DNA of 64,000 nt from Hermatobates lingyangjiaoensis (taxonomy: Eukaryota > Arthropoda > Insecta > Hemiptera > Hermatobatidae): positions 2,984,501 to 3,048,500 of the forward strand of contig JAPFBL010000034.1 in NCBI GenBank assembly GCA_026182355.1. The letters run 5' to 3'. The notes beneath the pieces were generated by a model. The model had not been told where the DNA came from. It worked only from the letters and a program-made list of their open reading frames with translations, and searched no databases. A program made the position numbers and the translations under genes. Below, in pieces: positions 1-10,715 of the stretch (position 1 is the stretch's first letter; the number at the start of each line of letters is the position of its first letter).

Positions 1-858
1 TAGTAAACTTTAATTTTATATATCACTCTTTTGACAATTCATGAATTATATTTAAAATGTAAATAGTGAAATATGTATATGATAGTCACAAAAGTTAAAA
101 TGGAAGTTATTAACAGTTTTCATTTAGATTCAACATTAGGAAATAATTGTCAAGTTATGTTAGTATTACTGTGGATAATGAATAATCTATTTTAATTTGC
201 ATTCTGTTGCTAAAAACAATTAGTTTGCTATTCGACGTCAGGGTATAAGAACAAGGTTATTGGGACATTTTAAAACTATTATGCTGATGGCTTAACCCTA
301 ATTAACTGAAATATAATGATCAAGATAGTGATTTAGAGAGGGATCTAGAGCATGACTTGACGACCCGCGCATCCAGAGTTATATCTGGCTTTTTCATCAC
401 TGTCCTTTGGCTCTTCGGCCTGTCAAATATCAATATATCAAATTTATTGAAAGGATGAAATTCTATTTGTGAATTAAAGTTATTTTATATTTAATTTTTT
501 TTTTAAAATTGTTAGGCTTTTTTGTTGGAAACGTTTTATCCCTAGAAAGCAGTGTATTTGCAAAGAGATAAGACTATTACTTTAATTATTATTAATTTTT
601 TTCTTTATTTCATTAACGATATCTAATATTAAATTTAAAAAAATAATTCAAGGTTATTGAAGGTAAATAAATAAAATGTATGGATGAAATGATATATGAA
701 GTGGCTACTGTCTTTAAAGATCAGACTTGAGCTATTCCCAAGTTGTTCATAATATATTACTATTATCTGAAAACAGGTTTTCAATTCATGAATTGTACTT
801 TATTATGAACTTATTCATTAATCTTACTTTATATACTTTCGTTTTCAAACAAGTCAGT
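1..858. other. AT-rich DNA, nothing recognised
   Basis: No open frame, tRNA, repeat or splice-like exon stands out. A short patch of higher GC near 355-420 has no recognisable identity. Confidence 0.5.
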
Positions 859-1190
859 TGATGAAGGTTAGGTTGCAGTGGCAGTCCCACAAGGGAACAC
901 ACTTAGGCTAACCATTGGCCCTTTGTGATACCACACAATGAAGATTGATTCTATAGTGGGAGTCCTAAATTTTGCCTAACTCAAATGTATTTAGAGTAGG
1001 GATCTTTAACGAGTACCTGACATCGTACAGGCTCAGGACCGACAGTTTAACGTCCTTCTCCGAGGGACGACGTGCTCAGATTTATTCACCTCCCGCGTGA
1101 ATAAATCGAGGGCCAGGTGGGGATCAAACCCCTATCAGTTCAGAGGCGAGCACGTAACCACTGAGCTAGCCTGACCCCCTGATGAAGGTT
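859..1190 (-). mobile_element. tRNA-derived SINE with target-site duplication
   Basis: Read on the minus strand, the element starts with a tRNA-like head: an A-box-like TAGCTCAGTGG followed by a B-box-like GGTTTGATCCC. It continues into a conserved body (CGTCGTCCCTCGGAG, then GGACGTTAAAC) and a tail containing TTTGAGTTAGGC. An 11-bp direct repeat, TGATGAAGGTT, sits at 859-869 and 1180-1190, so the SINE body is 870-1179. The perfect duplication suggests a recent insertion. At least six other copies of the body occur in this window. The head is degenerate as a tRNA and I do not call a functional tRNA. The SINE family name is not known to me. Confidence 0.85.
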
Positions 1191-2544
1191 GTTTCACTCT
1201 AGTCTATTGTCTGCTTAATGATATACAAATTGTATATGTCCCTTCTTATTATAACATATTCTTAATTTATAATTATATCGTTGACATATATTATTAAAAT
1301 GTTTTAAAATGCACATTAATTCGTATTGAGCTGCCTGATGTTAGAAGTGCTAACCTGATGTGCTGGCCTAATAACACTTCACTGCCGTAGTATATTTTAA
1401 AGCTTAGAAGGGTATATATCATGAAGGACGTATTGACTACAGTAAAAATGAACTGCAGGGAGGGTCAAAAATTTTTCCTATTAAGATGAGGGCAAAATTT
1501 GTTGTTTAGAAAAGGATGAGAAAGTTCGTCACCAGAAAAAAAAAATATCAACTTGTTTAATCATGGACGGACGGTTGGTAAGCGTTGGAGGGGAGAGTAA
1601 TAAATTGTGGAGGTGAACAGAAGGGGTGGTGTAACGAGGTGGTTATCTCTAGTTGAAAGGTCGACGGGGGTGGGCAGGGGTAATTTATGCGGCTTCAGAT
1701 AGAGGTGGGGGCCTGGGCGGAGACCGCAGTGCTTCAGGAGATGGTTATCTGTACTAATCAAGCGAGTCACATGGACTTGGCAAAGTAAAACCTAAACTGT
1801 TTAGCCTCTGTCCAGGCAGCTGCTTAATCAAGCAGGCTCTTGATGCTTAGTTGTCAAATCTCTGATTATCAGTACAGGTAACAATACTGCAGAAGGGCAA
1901 ACCATTAGGGATCTAACTCTCATTACACAATATCTAAGGATCAATATAAAATCAAGCGAAACTCAAACATTAAAATGAAGTTAATGTAACATCCTATATG
2001 AAAAGAACAAACAGTCATGTATATTAAATGGTTATGCAACCCATCAGTATATCTCACTTCATAGTATTTATTGATAATTGCTTAATTACTACATTTCGTT
2101 ACCCTCTTGATAGGCCTGCTGACTGACTGACTGTTATGCCTAATTTTTTCAATATTTTACTAACCTCTAAGCTGATTATAAACAACTACTTCCATGTTTT
2201 ACACTCCACATTTTACATATTTATATTTTCTTTCTTAATTCGTCTTCCTTTACTCTTCCCACATATGAACCCTGCTCTTACCTACTGAAGATTTCCCAAC
2301 TGTTTTGCATAGGTCCGCTAGGCCACCTTGTATTCCTTGTTATAGCAATCTGTAAAAAACAAGAAATTATATACCTTTAAGTGACTCTTAAAGCAAAACT
2401 GTTCAGGAGAATGCTTACCATTATTTATTGATTTATCTGTATATGTATTGATAAAAATCACTACCTATACTGAATTGATACATTTGAAATTGGATAAGGT
2501 GTTTTAGCCAATACAACTGGTCTATATATAGGTCTATGTAGCCC
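1191..2544. other. AT-rich DNA, nothing recognised
   Basis: A moderately GC-richer patch around 1560-1780 has an open minus-strand frame, but its translation is low-complexity (Pro/Leu/Thr) and matches no family I know. Confidence 0.45.
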
Positions 2545-2820
2545 TATATATATAAAGATTTCACATAAACACGTGAAATAACAAATCAATGATCAAACCA
2601 CAATAAGAAATGGGAAAACAAGACTAAGATCTTTCAACCGTAACAAGCGGTCTTCGTCGGAGTCAAAAACCCAACTGTTGGTCTTGTGTTCCCCTTTCAT
2701 ATTGTGGTTTGATCATATATAAATAAATATATATATATATATATAAGTTAGGTTTTTAACTCACCACATCCGCCTGATGTGGTGGAAAGATCTTAGTCTT
2801 CTTTTCCCATTTCATATTAT
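2545..2820. mobile_element. Foldback PLE termini, AGATCT family
   Basis: The left arm (2550-2690) carries the block that ends in GATCAAACCACAATAAGAAA and contains a hammerhead-like motif on the minus strand. The right part (2695-2716) repeats the terminal block in inverted orientation as CATATTGTGGTTTGATCAT. After a TA run, a third partial arm at 2785-2815 again reads AAAGATCTTAGTCTTCTTT. Related foldbacks occur at 14.8, 33.9, 36.2, 36.5, 38.1, 40.4 and 45.1 kb. There is no coding capacity; these are probably non-autonomous PLE ends. Confidence 0.7.
2622..2664 (-). ncRNA. Hammerhead-like motif, AGATCT type, slightly decayed
   Basis: On the minus strand: GACT (2661-2664), CCGACGA (2654-2660, with U4 changed to C), an extra A, a hairpin ACCG/CGGT, GAA (2633-2635), palindrome AGATCT (2627-2632), T, then AGTC (2622-2625). 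GACT and AGTC pair as stem I. The changed core base may abolish activity. Confidence 0.55.
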
Positions 2821-3606
2821 TTAATATTTTATTGATTATATTTCATAGTGGTTTGATGTATATTATATATTGAATTATACATCAATGATTTGATAAAATG
2901 ATTGGAATTTAATACTTGTAGGTATTCAAATATAAATTTGAACTTGATATTGAAAAGAATATTATTCTAAAGGAGTTTAAATAAATTACGTAAATTATAA
3001 AGGATTATGGCGTATCTATCTACTGTAAAAGATGCTATTTTTTATTCATAAAGAAAATAAATCACTTAGATTTAAAATTATATTAAAGTTAACAAAATAG
3101 ATCTTCATGCCAATTTATGGCAACCAAAAAGAAAAAGAAAAGACGAGAATGTTTAAGAAATGGAAACATTTTAACTAGTTTAAATAAATCAAATCCAATA
3201 TAAGAAGATATGATTTTGTTTCAGACATAGAAGGAAGCAGAAAACTTTATTATCTCTAACTGTTGCTTCCATGAACAGTTCAAGAATGAGTTGTGAAAAA
3301 GTTTTTTTATTAAATTAGGAACGATAAGAGGGGGTAGAGCTTTGCAGGTCAGGTCCAAGTTAAACGAGCTATTGCTCCAGTTAGCATTAAACAAAAAAAT
3401 GAATAGGAATGGCGGGCGGAGTAGAACAGAGTTTTAAACAAGGCTTACTTTTAGTAGCTAGAACATCATTACAATTGGCATGACATCCTTACAGTATTTG
3501 TTTTCAAGATGTTAAACATTATTTTAAACAAGTTACCTACCCAATACAGGCGAATCAAAATTATTAAGAGCAAGAATTATATTAACTTTTTTTTAAATCA
3601 TTAGTT
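2821..3606. other. AT-rich DNA, nothing recognised
   Basis: No gene or repeat is supported. The sequence is uniformly AT-rich with scattered A and T runs. Confidence 0.45.
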
Positions 3607-3624
3607 GTGCAATCCGTAATGAAT

Positions 3625-3898
3625 AATTGCAAAGGAAAAATGACAATAAGAATAATAAAGAATTTTTTTTCACATTTTGCAAAACACCTTGTCACACAAA
3701 ATCACAGCTTTGATCCAAACTTGAACCTTACCATCCTACATGCAAATAGAAAGTTTAAAGAAATTTGTAATTTGGAAGCTTTTTCAAAATAAACAAGGCC
3801 GTCATCAATAATCCTTCTGCCTCTCTATGTCCTAATGATCAAATTCTAGGATGTCCAAAATTTCTTAAACTGTTCCTAGAATCACAAAGAATAAATTA
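3625..3898 (+). pseudogene. PLE GIY-YIG endonuclease C-terminal remnant
   Basis: The first open frame translates to a segment with HLVTQNHSFDPNLNL followed by TILHANRKFKEICNLEAF. This resembles the C-terminal half of PLE GIY-YIG domains, where a His/Asn-rich strand precedes the catalytic Glu of a LEAF/LEAY block. The frame then shifts by one base near 3780. In the new frame FKINKAVINNPSASLCPND reads on to a stop at 3896-3898. The RT and the N-terminal half of the endonuclease are missing or unrecognisable upstream. A hammerhead-like motif lies about 300 bp past the stop, the same layout as the intact PLE at 22.6 kb. The family assignment comes from pattern, not from a search, and a chance ORF is possible for the first half. 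Confidence 0.55.
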
Positions 3899-4295
3899 AA
3901 AAATAAATAAATATATATATATATAAAAAAAAGGTTTCTTTCCTCTAAATTAGTGGTTCTGGCCTTCTGTATTTCGGTTAAAGGTTTTCAAGCATACCCG
4001 AAGCCTTTGTCCCTTTATCTCCTAAATGCCTATCCCCACTCTTTCGCAACGGATCTGTTTCCTACTAGTTGTTTTCACTGGACCAACCCGTCAGTACCAC
4101 ATCCTTGGGTATGTCTTGAATTCTCTTAATTAAATTTTATTATTTCACTCTAATTTTTGTAACTAATTAGATATACGAGTAATTTGTATTATAGTGTCTT
4201 CCTGATGATGAACACAAAGTGTTCGAAACGCGTTGAATAAAACTTCATTTGTGTGGAGACTTTTGTTGGTTTATCCATTTTACCTCACAATAACT
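3899..4295 (+). mobile_element. PLE 3' untranslated region and terminus, ACGCGT family
   Basis: Non-coding sequence follows the endonuclease remnant and includes an AT run at 3905-3925. It ends with the block AACTTCATTTGTGTGG to TTTATCCATTTTACCTCA. That terminal block recurs as both arms of the foldback at 41745-42047, which fixes it as the end of a mobile family. Confidence 0.65.
4196..4239 (+). ncRNA. Hammerhead-like ribozyme, ACGCGT type
   Basis: CTGATGA (4202-4208), an extra T, hairpin GAACAC-AAA-GTGTTC (4210-4224, six perfect pairs), GAA (4225-4227), palindrome ACGCGT (4228-4233), T as the cleavage base (4234), then GAATA. TCTTC before the core pairs with GAATA after the cleavage base at four of five positions. 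This matches the stem III-less hammerheads known from PLEs, which need a dimer to form stem III. No activity can be shown from sequence alone. Confidence 0.72.
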
Positions 4296-6469
4296 TTTTT
4301 TTATCCTTAATACTGATATACGTGCTTTATTACTGATATATGTGTTAGTACCTGTTATGAGTTTCAAGTTACAATAGAACCTCGCGTATGAGTTTAATGC
4401 GTTCTCAGATCAATCTCGTGTTGTGATTAACTCATATTATCAAAGCCATTTTTTTTTCATTGAAATTAATTTAAAAATAAATAATCCGTTCCTTCCCAAT
4501 ATAGGTGATTTTAAGTCATTTAAAAGGTATTTAAATAAGTGTTTAAATTTAGGTGTTTAAAAAGTTATTTTTAAACAGAAAAAGTGCAAAAAAAATTAAC
4601 AATAACTTTGTAGATGATATGTATAATAAAAATGCATGAAAGAAGTAATGATGTTTTCTTAATCTACTAAAATAAAAATAGAAAACATCTTGGCGTGTGG
4701 AATACGGTCGAGTTTTTACTCGTAGGAGACAAAATTTCCTACAAATGTCTGCGAGTAAAGAAAATAGCTCATACAAGGAGACACTCCCACAACGATTACT
4801 GAATCTAGATTTATTAGAATTAGGAAAGAAAAAAAAAAGAAATAGAATTCATTAAAACGGATAAAAGCTATCTATGATTTATGGTTGAAGTGTAATTATA
4901 AAATAATATGTAGCAATTGCTATTATTTAAATGGTTATACTTAGAATGCAATGAAGCAGCTTGACATCTTGTAATAAAGAAATTATACTCGTCTTTGATA
5001 AAAGCACCATTACTACGTAATTGCCAAAATGTAAACAAATAGTGTTTCCAAATTTTATAATTTTAGAGTTTTCAATTTTGAGTCCTAAGAAGAAACTATT
5101 CATATACATATTGTTGGAAATAATAAACCGATAATATTTTCGTCATGATTTTTGGTTTTTCGTTTAATAGACCAATATACTATTTATCAAAATTCTATCG
5201 ATTTAGAAACCAGTAGACTTTTTGCTAAATCTTTTAGTTTTCAAATATTTTAATCTTACACATAACTGTAAATTCAAATAATTTGCAAACAATTTCTTAT
5301 ATTTTATATTATTTGACTTTTACACATTTAGATATAAAGGTGATGTCGCCAGTCATTCATATAGGAGTTTGTATCATTAGCTATAGGTATTCATTAGGTT
5401 AAATAGTAGATAGAATATGGAGAGAACTGCCTGTTAATGTGATAAAAAAATCATAAATGGAAATTGTTACCTAAAATACATAAATGGAACCTACATATCA
5501 GCAGACCTTTAGTCATATGTATCAGAATAAATTGATACGTATAATCTTTAATGGGTAATCTATCGCTAAAGCCATAAGATAGGTTTTTAAACAAACAGAC
5601 AGACTCTACAACTTTCTTAATTGGTTAATCGTACACATAATGGAACAATATTTTTGGTGTAAGGTTATCATGTTCAACTAGTTTTTCTAGTATCCTATCT
5701 CATTTATCAAGTTCAAAAAGATTAGGAGTTTATTTAAATGAGTGAGTAGTTTTCACTTACGTACAGATGTCTCTGTCTCTCTTCCTCTATAGAGAAGTGG
5801 AGAGAAAGATCTACCTGTCTCTTGGGCGGTGGATCTGCTCGTGGGATCCATTTCAGCCGCTAATGATTATTTATTAAGCAATTTTAATAAACCTTGTTCT
5901 TTATTCATTTTTCCTTATAATTCGTTTTTTATTGATTTTGATTTTCTTGAGATTTCTTTCAATGCTTATTTGTATTTATTTATTATTTTTTGTTAAAATT
6001 AATATTTTATGAAAATTATAAAAGACAAATTCTCAAACTCTTGTTTATCATTGATCAAGATAATAGTTAAAGCAATCCAAAAGTTTTTTTTTTTGTTTGG
6101 GCGTGTTCAAATCGTTTGATTTCTCATATTAACAGAGATAATGTTTTACCTCGCCTTCTCCGCTTTTCTTATCTTCCCTTAGCATTCCTTAAATAATCCA
6201 AGTTTTTTTTAATTCTTGGAAAGTAATGAAACATGTTTCTGATAACAATACTCGTGGCATTATCTTCAAAAGAGGTCATCTTTTTCTCCTTAGGTATCAT
6301 TCTTTCTCACTTGTCAAAAAAAAAAAAAAAAAAAAAAAATCAATAAAAGTTTATTTCATTTTCTTTTCCTTTTTTATACTTTTTAGCTGAAACAATATTT
6401 CATACTTTCGCAAAAATTAATTTCTTTGTAAGAGCTATTTTTAGTTGTAAAGATATCATCAGTATATAG
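4296..6469. other. AT-rich DNA, nothing recognised
   Basis: It contains a 24-A run at 6316-6339 and a GA/CT-rich patch near 5770-5850. Short open frames at 4549-4776 and 4927-5109 are low-complexity and unsupported. Confidence 0.45.
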
Positions 6470-6640
6470 AGGCCAGGGTAGCCCAGTAGCAGTGCAGTCG
6501 CCTATGAATTGAAAGATCCGGGTTTCAATGCTCACTCTAACCCTTGATTTTTTTTTAAATTGGAGGTGAATAAATTTGAATATGTCTCTTGAGAGAATGA
6601 TATGATGTCGGTCCCGAAATCTGTAACATTTCAGTCACTT
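6470..6640 (+). mobile_element. Degenerate SINE copy
   Basis: It opens with a tRNA-like head (GGCCAGGGTAGCCCAGTAGC, then GATCCGGGTTTCAATGC). The body still shows GGAGGTGAATAAATTTGAAT and ATGTCGGTCCCG, matching the SINE at 870-1179. It is strongly diverged and truncated at the 3' side, so it is an old copy. Confidence 0.7.
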
Positions 6641-7404
6641 CTTAAAAAGCCCAATGTTCTAATAAACTATTATATCATATTAAGGCAGTACTAAGAAGGA
6701 ATATTTAGAAAAACGAGTTCAAATTAATACTTGTTTTGCCATAAAGGAAATGAATCTTTTAAATTCTTAAAAAATCACTCAAATACACTAAAGTACAGTA
6801 CACACTAATGGCTATAAAACGGTCAAATGTCATTAGGGCTTGCCAATTGGTGGGTCTTGTGGATTGTTTAATAATATTTGCAATAGAGATCCGGCAAACC
6901 ACACGCAGGCATCATGTCAAATATATTCAGGGATCTTCGTAACATTTGAATAGTAAGATCAACATTAGCTTTGCTCTAATTGAGAAGGTTCCATAGATGG
7001 ACGGTCATACTGATTTGGTTATCTTCATGCCGACAAAATCGTATAGATGTCTTTTAGATTACCCACTTTTTGTATCTAAGTAAAACAAAATACGAAATCC
7101 TATTTCAGGTTTTAATAGATTATGTATTGATATTCAGCAAAAAAATGGCCTCGTTGTTATCTTTAAAATAATTTGTACATTTAAAGCTATATTTGTAAAC
7201 TGTAAATGTACACTTTTCCTGATTTATTTTTATATATATTTTTTTACACTGAACGACTAATCATTTTAAATAAAAGTATCACTATCAACTCCTTTAAACT
7301 CAGATTTTGCCTTTTATCATTGTTGTGTGTTTCAGAAATCGTTTCATACTATTTTATTATTTATAGAATTGTTTATTATTCATCTCAATTCCATGCTAAA
7401 CGGT
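6641..7404. other. AT-rich DNA with a faint repeat remnant
   Basis: The stretch near 7115-7165 (TGATATTCAGCAAAAAAATGG, then CCTCGTTGT) resembles part of the unclassified repeat at 9440-9690. Nothing else is recognised. Confidence 0.4.
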
Positions 7405-7745
7405 GATTTGGAAACATACCACGATTTGCAAGCAACAAAACAATCACAAATATGGAAACTTTGAGATCATGATTTGAAACTTCAAAACCAGTGTTTGGAA
7501 ACTTTTAAACCACGATATCGAAACTTCAAGGCCTTTATTTGGAACTTCTGTATCATAATTTGTAAGTTTGAAAATTACGATCTGGATACTTCGAAACCCC
7601 AACCTGAAAATTTTAAATTATAATTTTAAAACTTCGGAACCACGGAAGTAATTGTAATTTAGAAACTTGCAATTCTTGATTTGGAAACATTGAAACCACG
7701 TTTGGGAAATTGTGAACTATTATTTCAAAACTGTCAAACCATAAT
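7405..7745. repeat. Degenerate ~30-bp tandem array
   Basis: About eleven imperfect units follow the pattern GATTTGGAAACTTTGAAACC, each with a CACGAT or CATAAT linker. Examples start near 7405, 7463, 7490, 7510 and 7675. The phase is kept but the bases differ between units, so the array is old. It has no open frame and no known function. Confidence 0.7.
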
Positions 7746-8807
7746 TCGGTTCAAAGTTGAAATGCCGTTATATAAGTATTGAGTTAGACATATATTACTC
7801 GTGTCCGCAAAAACATATCACCGCATCGTAAGCGTGGAATCCATTAAGTAAATCCTTTAAAACAGATTTGCTGGTAGCTATAAAATTATGAAAACATTTC
7901 AAACATCTAGACCTTATTCTTTTCTATTCCCTAATTCTTATAAATATTGTTCATTATTAGTTTTATAAAAGACTATTTGTATATTGTAAATTAAATTATA
8001 TTTACCTGTTTTGATCGCTGTGCACCATAGCTTTCCAGCCATTACACCAAAAAATATATTTACCATCTACAACTGTACAAAAAGTTAATTTAATAACTTT
8101 TTGTACTTTAAAAAAATTTTTTACCAAAATTTATGCTTCTTCTTGTACTCTAAATAATTCATCTTGAATATTTCTCGAAATAGTTGCATGTTGGAATTCG
8201 TATATGAATCTTAACATAACAAGGAAAGAAAAATAGTCCCTTGGATGTTTGACAAACAGAACATGTTTTCTGATATCTTATATTTAAATATTTCAATTTT
8301 GCTTCGATTTGATTTTTGTTATTCTTATTTATTTATATATACACTCTGTGGGCATATACTGAATGCAATGTATATCAAGTGGATTTATTGTCTCATACGA
8401 GACGAACTGAATCAAATTAGTTACTCGTATTGATAGTTCTGTTAGTTTTAAATGCTTCATCAGACAATCTTGAAGAATTTTTCCTAGTCTAAATAATGAA
8501 CAATCCCCTTCTATCAAGTGTGTATCTGACAGTAAGAGAATACGGTGCATTTTATAATTCTAAACGATGAAAAATGCGAGTAGATTGTTTACATGCTAAT
8601 GGTCGATCTGTCCTACACATAATTATCAAAATTTGTGCAAATGAATAATATAACTTGATAAAAACATTTTTTATATTCACGCCACTCTTTATTAGACAAA
8701 AAAAATTAGAGCAGAAAACGACCGCAATTTTTTTAAATTACATGAAAAATACCTGTTGTAGTGCCTTAAATGATATATACTGTGTGAAGTTTTTTACTTT
8801 TTTTTCT
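7746..8807. other. AT-rich DNA, nothing recognised
   Basis: Short overlapping open frames at 8245-8550 on both strands look like chance frames in AT-rich DNA. Confidence 0.45.
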
Positions 8808-9113
8808 GTTCAGGGCTGAGGGAGTGAAAAAGTCAGCTCTCCGATGCTGATTCCTCGAGGGAATTTGCATCTCCCATTGATTCTACTTTGGGGTCCTAAA
8901 TTTTTCCTAACTCAACAGTATTTAGAGTAGGCATCTTTAACGAGCATCTGATATTGCAAAGGCGCAGGACTAAGGTTTTAACATCCTCTCCAAGGAACGA
9001 CGTGCTCAGATTTATTTACCTTCCTCGTAAAGAATCGTGGGCCAGAATGGGTACCGAACCTCGGACCTACTAGTTCAGAGACGAGACATTGCTACTGAGC
9101 CAATCTGGCCCTT
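8808..9113 (-). mobile_element. SINE copy, diverged
   Basis: Read on the minus strand: a degenerate tRNA-like head (GGCCAGATTGGCTCAGTAGC), then GGTCCGAGGTTCGGTACCC, the body block GTCGTTCCTTGGAGAGGATG, and AAAATTTAGGACCCC near the tail. The same family as 870-1179. No clear target-site duplication was found. Confidence 0.75.
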
Positions 9114-9439
9114 AAGTTTGTACTTATGGTACTTACCCATTGTAATAATTTGGAAGGTGCATATCTAAATTGAACGCTGGAGGTCTTCTAATTTAAGGTA
9201 TGGAATTTCTTTTCAATGCTTATAAATTATAAATGAAGCCTACAATACATCCAAAGCAAAGACAACCTTAAATCGAACGTGGCGGCTGGATTAATTCAGT
9301 TAAGGTGAAGTGTTAAATTTAATAGTACTGGAACATTTCACAAGAGTGTCAATTTCATGTTGAACTCAAACTGTCAAAGCTTGTGTTCAGATACGAAAAA
9401 TACGCATACATACAATATATGTATGTTTATCAAGTTATA

Positions 9440-9690
9440 TTTTTCTTACTTTACCTTAAATAAAGTGTAGTGATTGTGAAAAATTTTGATCTCTAAATTT
9501 TGAAGGAATTACATGTTTCGAAATCCCCAAAGTTGTTTTGTGATGTTTTTTCGATGATGCCATGTGTGTGTGTGTGTGTTTGGGTGTGTGGGTATCTAAA
9601 AGTTCTGTAGACACTACAATCTTTGATAGATTAAATTAATATTTTACACAAAAATGGTCCTCGTTGTGCAGATGTACTGCATAGTTTAGG
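9440..9690 (+). repeat. Partial copy of an unclassified dispersed repeat (here R1)
   Basis: It begins with CTTTACCTTAAATAAAGTG and ATTGTGAAAAATTTTGATC, then has GAATTACATGTTTCGAAA, TTTTTCGATGATG, a (TG)n tract at 9565-9590, and CACTACAATCTTTGATAG. The same order of blocks occurs at 28944-29230, inverted at 31900-32195, inverted at 52740-53115 and at 53890-54150. There is no coding sequence. Confidence 0.7.
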
Positions 9691-9779
9691 GACAATTTCG
9701 TATGATAGAAAAATTACTTGATTTGCCAAAATATGGAATTGTAACCGTTATTTGCCGTTGCATCTACCGCGTGCTTCAT

Positions 9780-10259
9780 CCCCCTATCTATATTCACCTG
9801 AAGACCAATTGTCCAAAAATTTGAGTTTGTAAGTGTGTTTCTTTACTGTGTGTGTTCTTTTCTTTGATTTTTAGCTCATATATATATTATTTATTTATAT
9901 TTTTTTTTAATAATTTTGTATATATTTTCTTTATTTTTTCGTTTTCCTCACCCTTATTCTCCTTTTTTTAAAAAAAATGTTTTTATCTTTGATCTCGACT
10001 TCTTAGTTCCTTTTTTATTTTTCTCCTTTGCGGCAGCACTGCATTAGCCCTCACCCAGTGAGTTCTTTAGTTGACTGTCGTTCCAAACCTACACCTTATG
10101 GAAAAGGAGTCGAACTTGAGTCTCTCCTTGATAACATTATCAAACTCGGACAAGAAGGGAAAGTGAAAGTTGACTAATGAATAAAAGAAAAAATGCAGAA
10201 AGAATCCAAAATAACCAGAGGACAAAATACCAGCCACCTTTTGAAAAGGAAACACCGCG
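9780..10259 (+). mobile_element. PLE 5' region with a decayed hammerhead
   Basis: The hammerhead remnant is at 9798-9825: CTGAAGA, a short hairpin, then AAA in place of GAA before AATTT. It is followed by GAGTTTGTAAGTGTG, a block shared with PLE ends at 26.6 and 26.8 kb. A pyrimidine-rich leader (9870-10050) containing GATCTCGACTTCTTAGTTC leads into the coding remnant at 10260. The leader is repeated at 18056-18320. Confidence 0.6.
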
Positions 10260-10540
10260 AAAAGCCGCAAAAACACTGCGAGACGACAACTTTTTATCAT
10301 GATAAGAAAGGCAGATAAAGGGGCCTGTTATGTGCTTATGAATAAAGATGAATACCTTTTAAAAATGAAGAACATCCTGGACGACACCTCAAAATTTCGA
10401 ACAATTACAAGGAACCCTACCGAGGACATAAAGAAATGTGTTAATAAACTTGTCAGGAAAATCAACGACGAACAAGACAGTAACAGGTGACCTACCACTT
10501 CTAACAGGTGACTTTGGCATGGGCTACTGCTATGTTGAGA
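10260..10540 (+). pseudogene. PLE reverse transcriptase N-terminal fragment
   Basis: The frame reads MIRKADKGACYVLMNKDEY, followed by KMKNILDD and KFRTITRNPTED. The ADKG block followed by a hydrophobic strand and M-N/D-K is the conserved DKG motif at the N-terminal side of PLE reverse transcriptases. This family differs from the intact PLE at 22.6 kb, which has PADKGSTVVLMDRDVY. The frame breaks at 10488 inside a sequence that reappears inverted at 10538-10715. The palm motifs with the catalytic Asp residues are missing, so the copy is dead. Confidence 0.72.
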
Positions 10541-10715
10541 TTTTTCGTCAGTTTATATGTGGGAGTGGGTATTTGGCTAATGTTTAATCTTAAAGGGTTT
10601 CCTGGTTTATGGCTCTTGATATTACCGTAGCAGTAGACCATGCCAAAGTCACCTGTTAGAAGTGGTAGGATGTTACTGTCTTGTTCCTCGTTTATTTTTC
10701 TGGACTGGAAAGGAT
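10538..10715 (-). pseudogene. Second RT fragment of the same PLE, inverted
   Basis: On the minus strand the translation includes RKINEEQDSN, LLTGDFGMVYCYGNIKSHKP, then GNPLRLNISQIPTPTYKL. The pattern GDFGM-YCYGN-K-HKPGNPLR is a conserved PLE reverse transcriptase block lying after the ADKG motif. The fragment overlaps the plus-strand copy at its start (INDEQDSN against INEEQDSN), so the two fragments form an inverted pair with 3' ends facing each other. Neither is functional. Confidence 0.72.

Noticed and set aside
1100..1179. A possible tRNA gene on the minus strand
   Set aside because: Only A- and B-box-like segments are present; no acceptor stem closes and the sequence continues into the SINE body. 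The same holds for the other SINE heads.
4549..5109. Minus-strand short proteins rich in Phe/Leu
   Set aside because: Composition is what AT-rich DNA gives by chance; no splice sites, motifs or neighbours support them.
7405..7745. CRISPR-like array
   Set aside because: Units are degenerate with no constant repeat and no spacers of even length; the setting is a eukaryotic genome.
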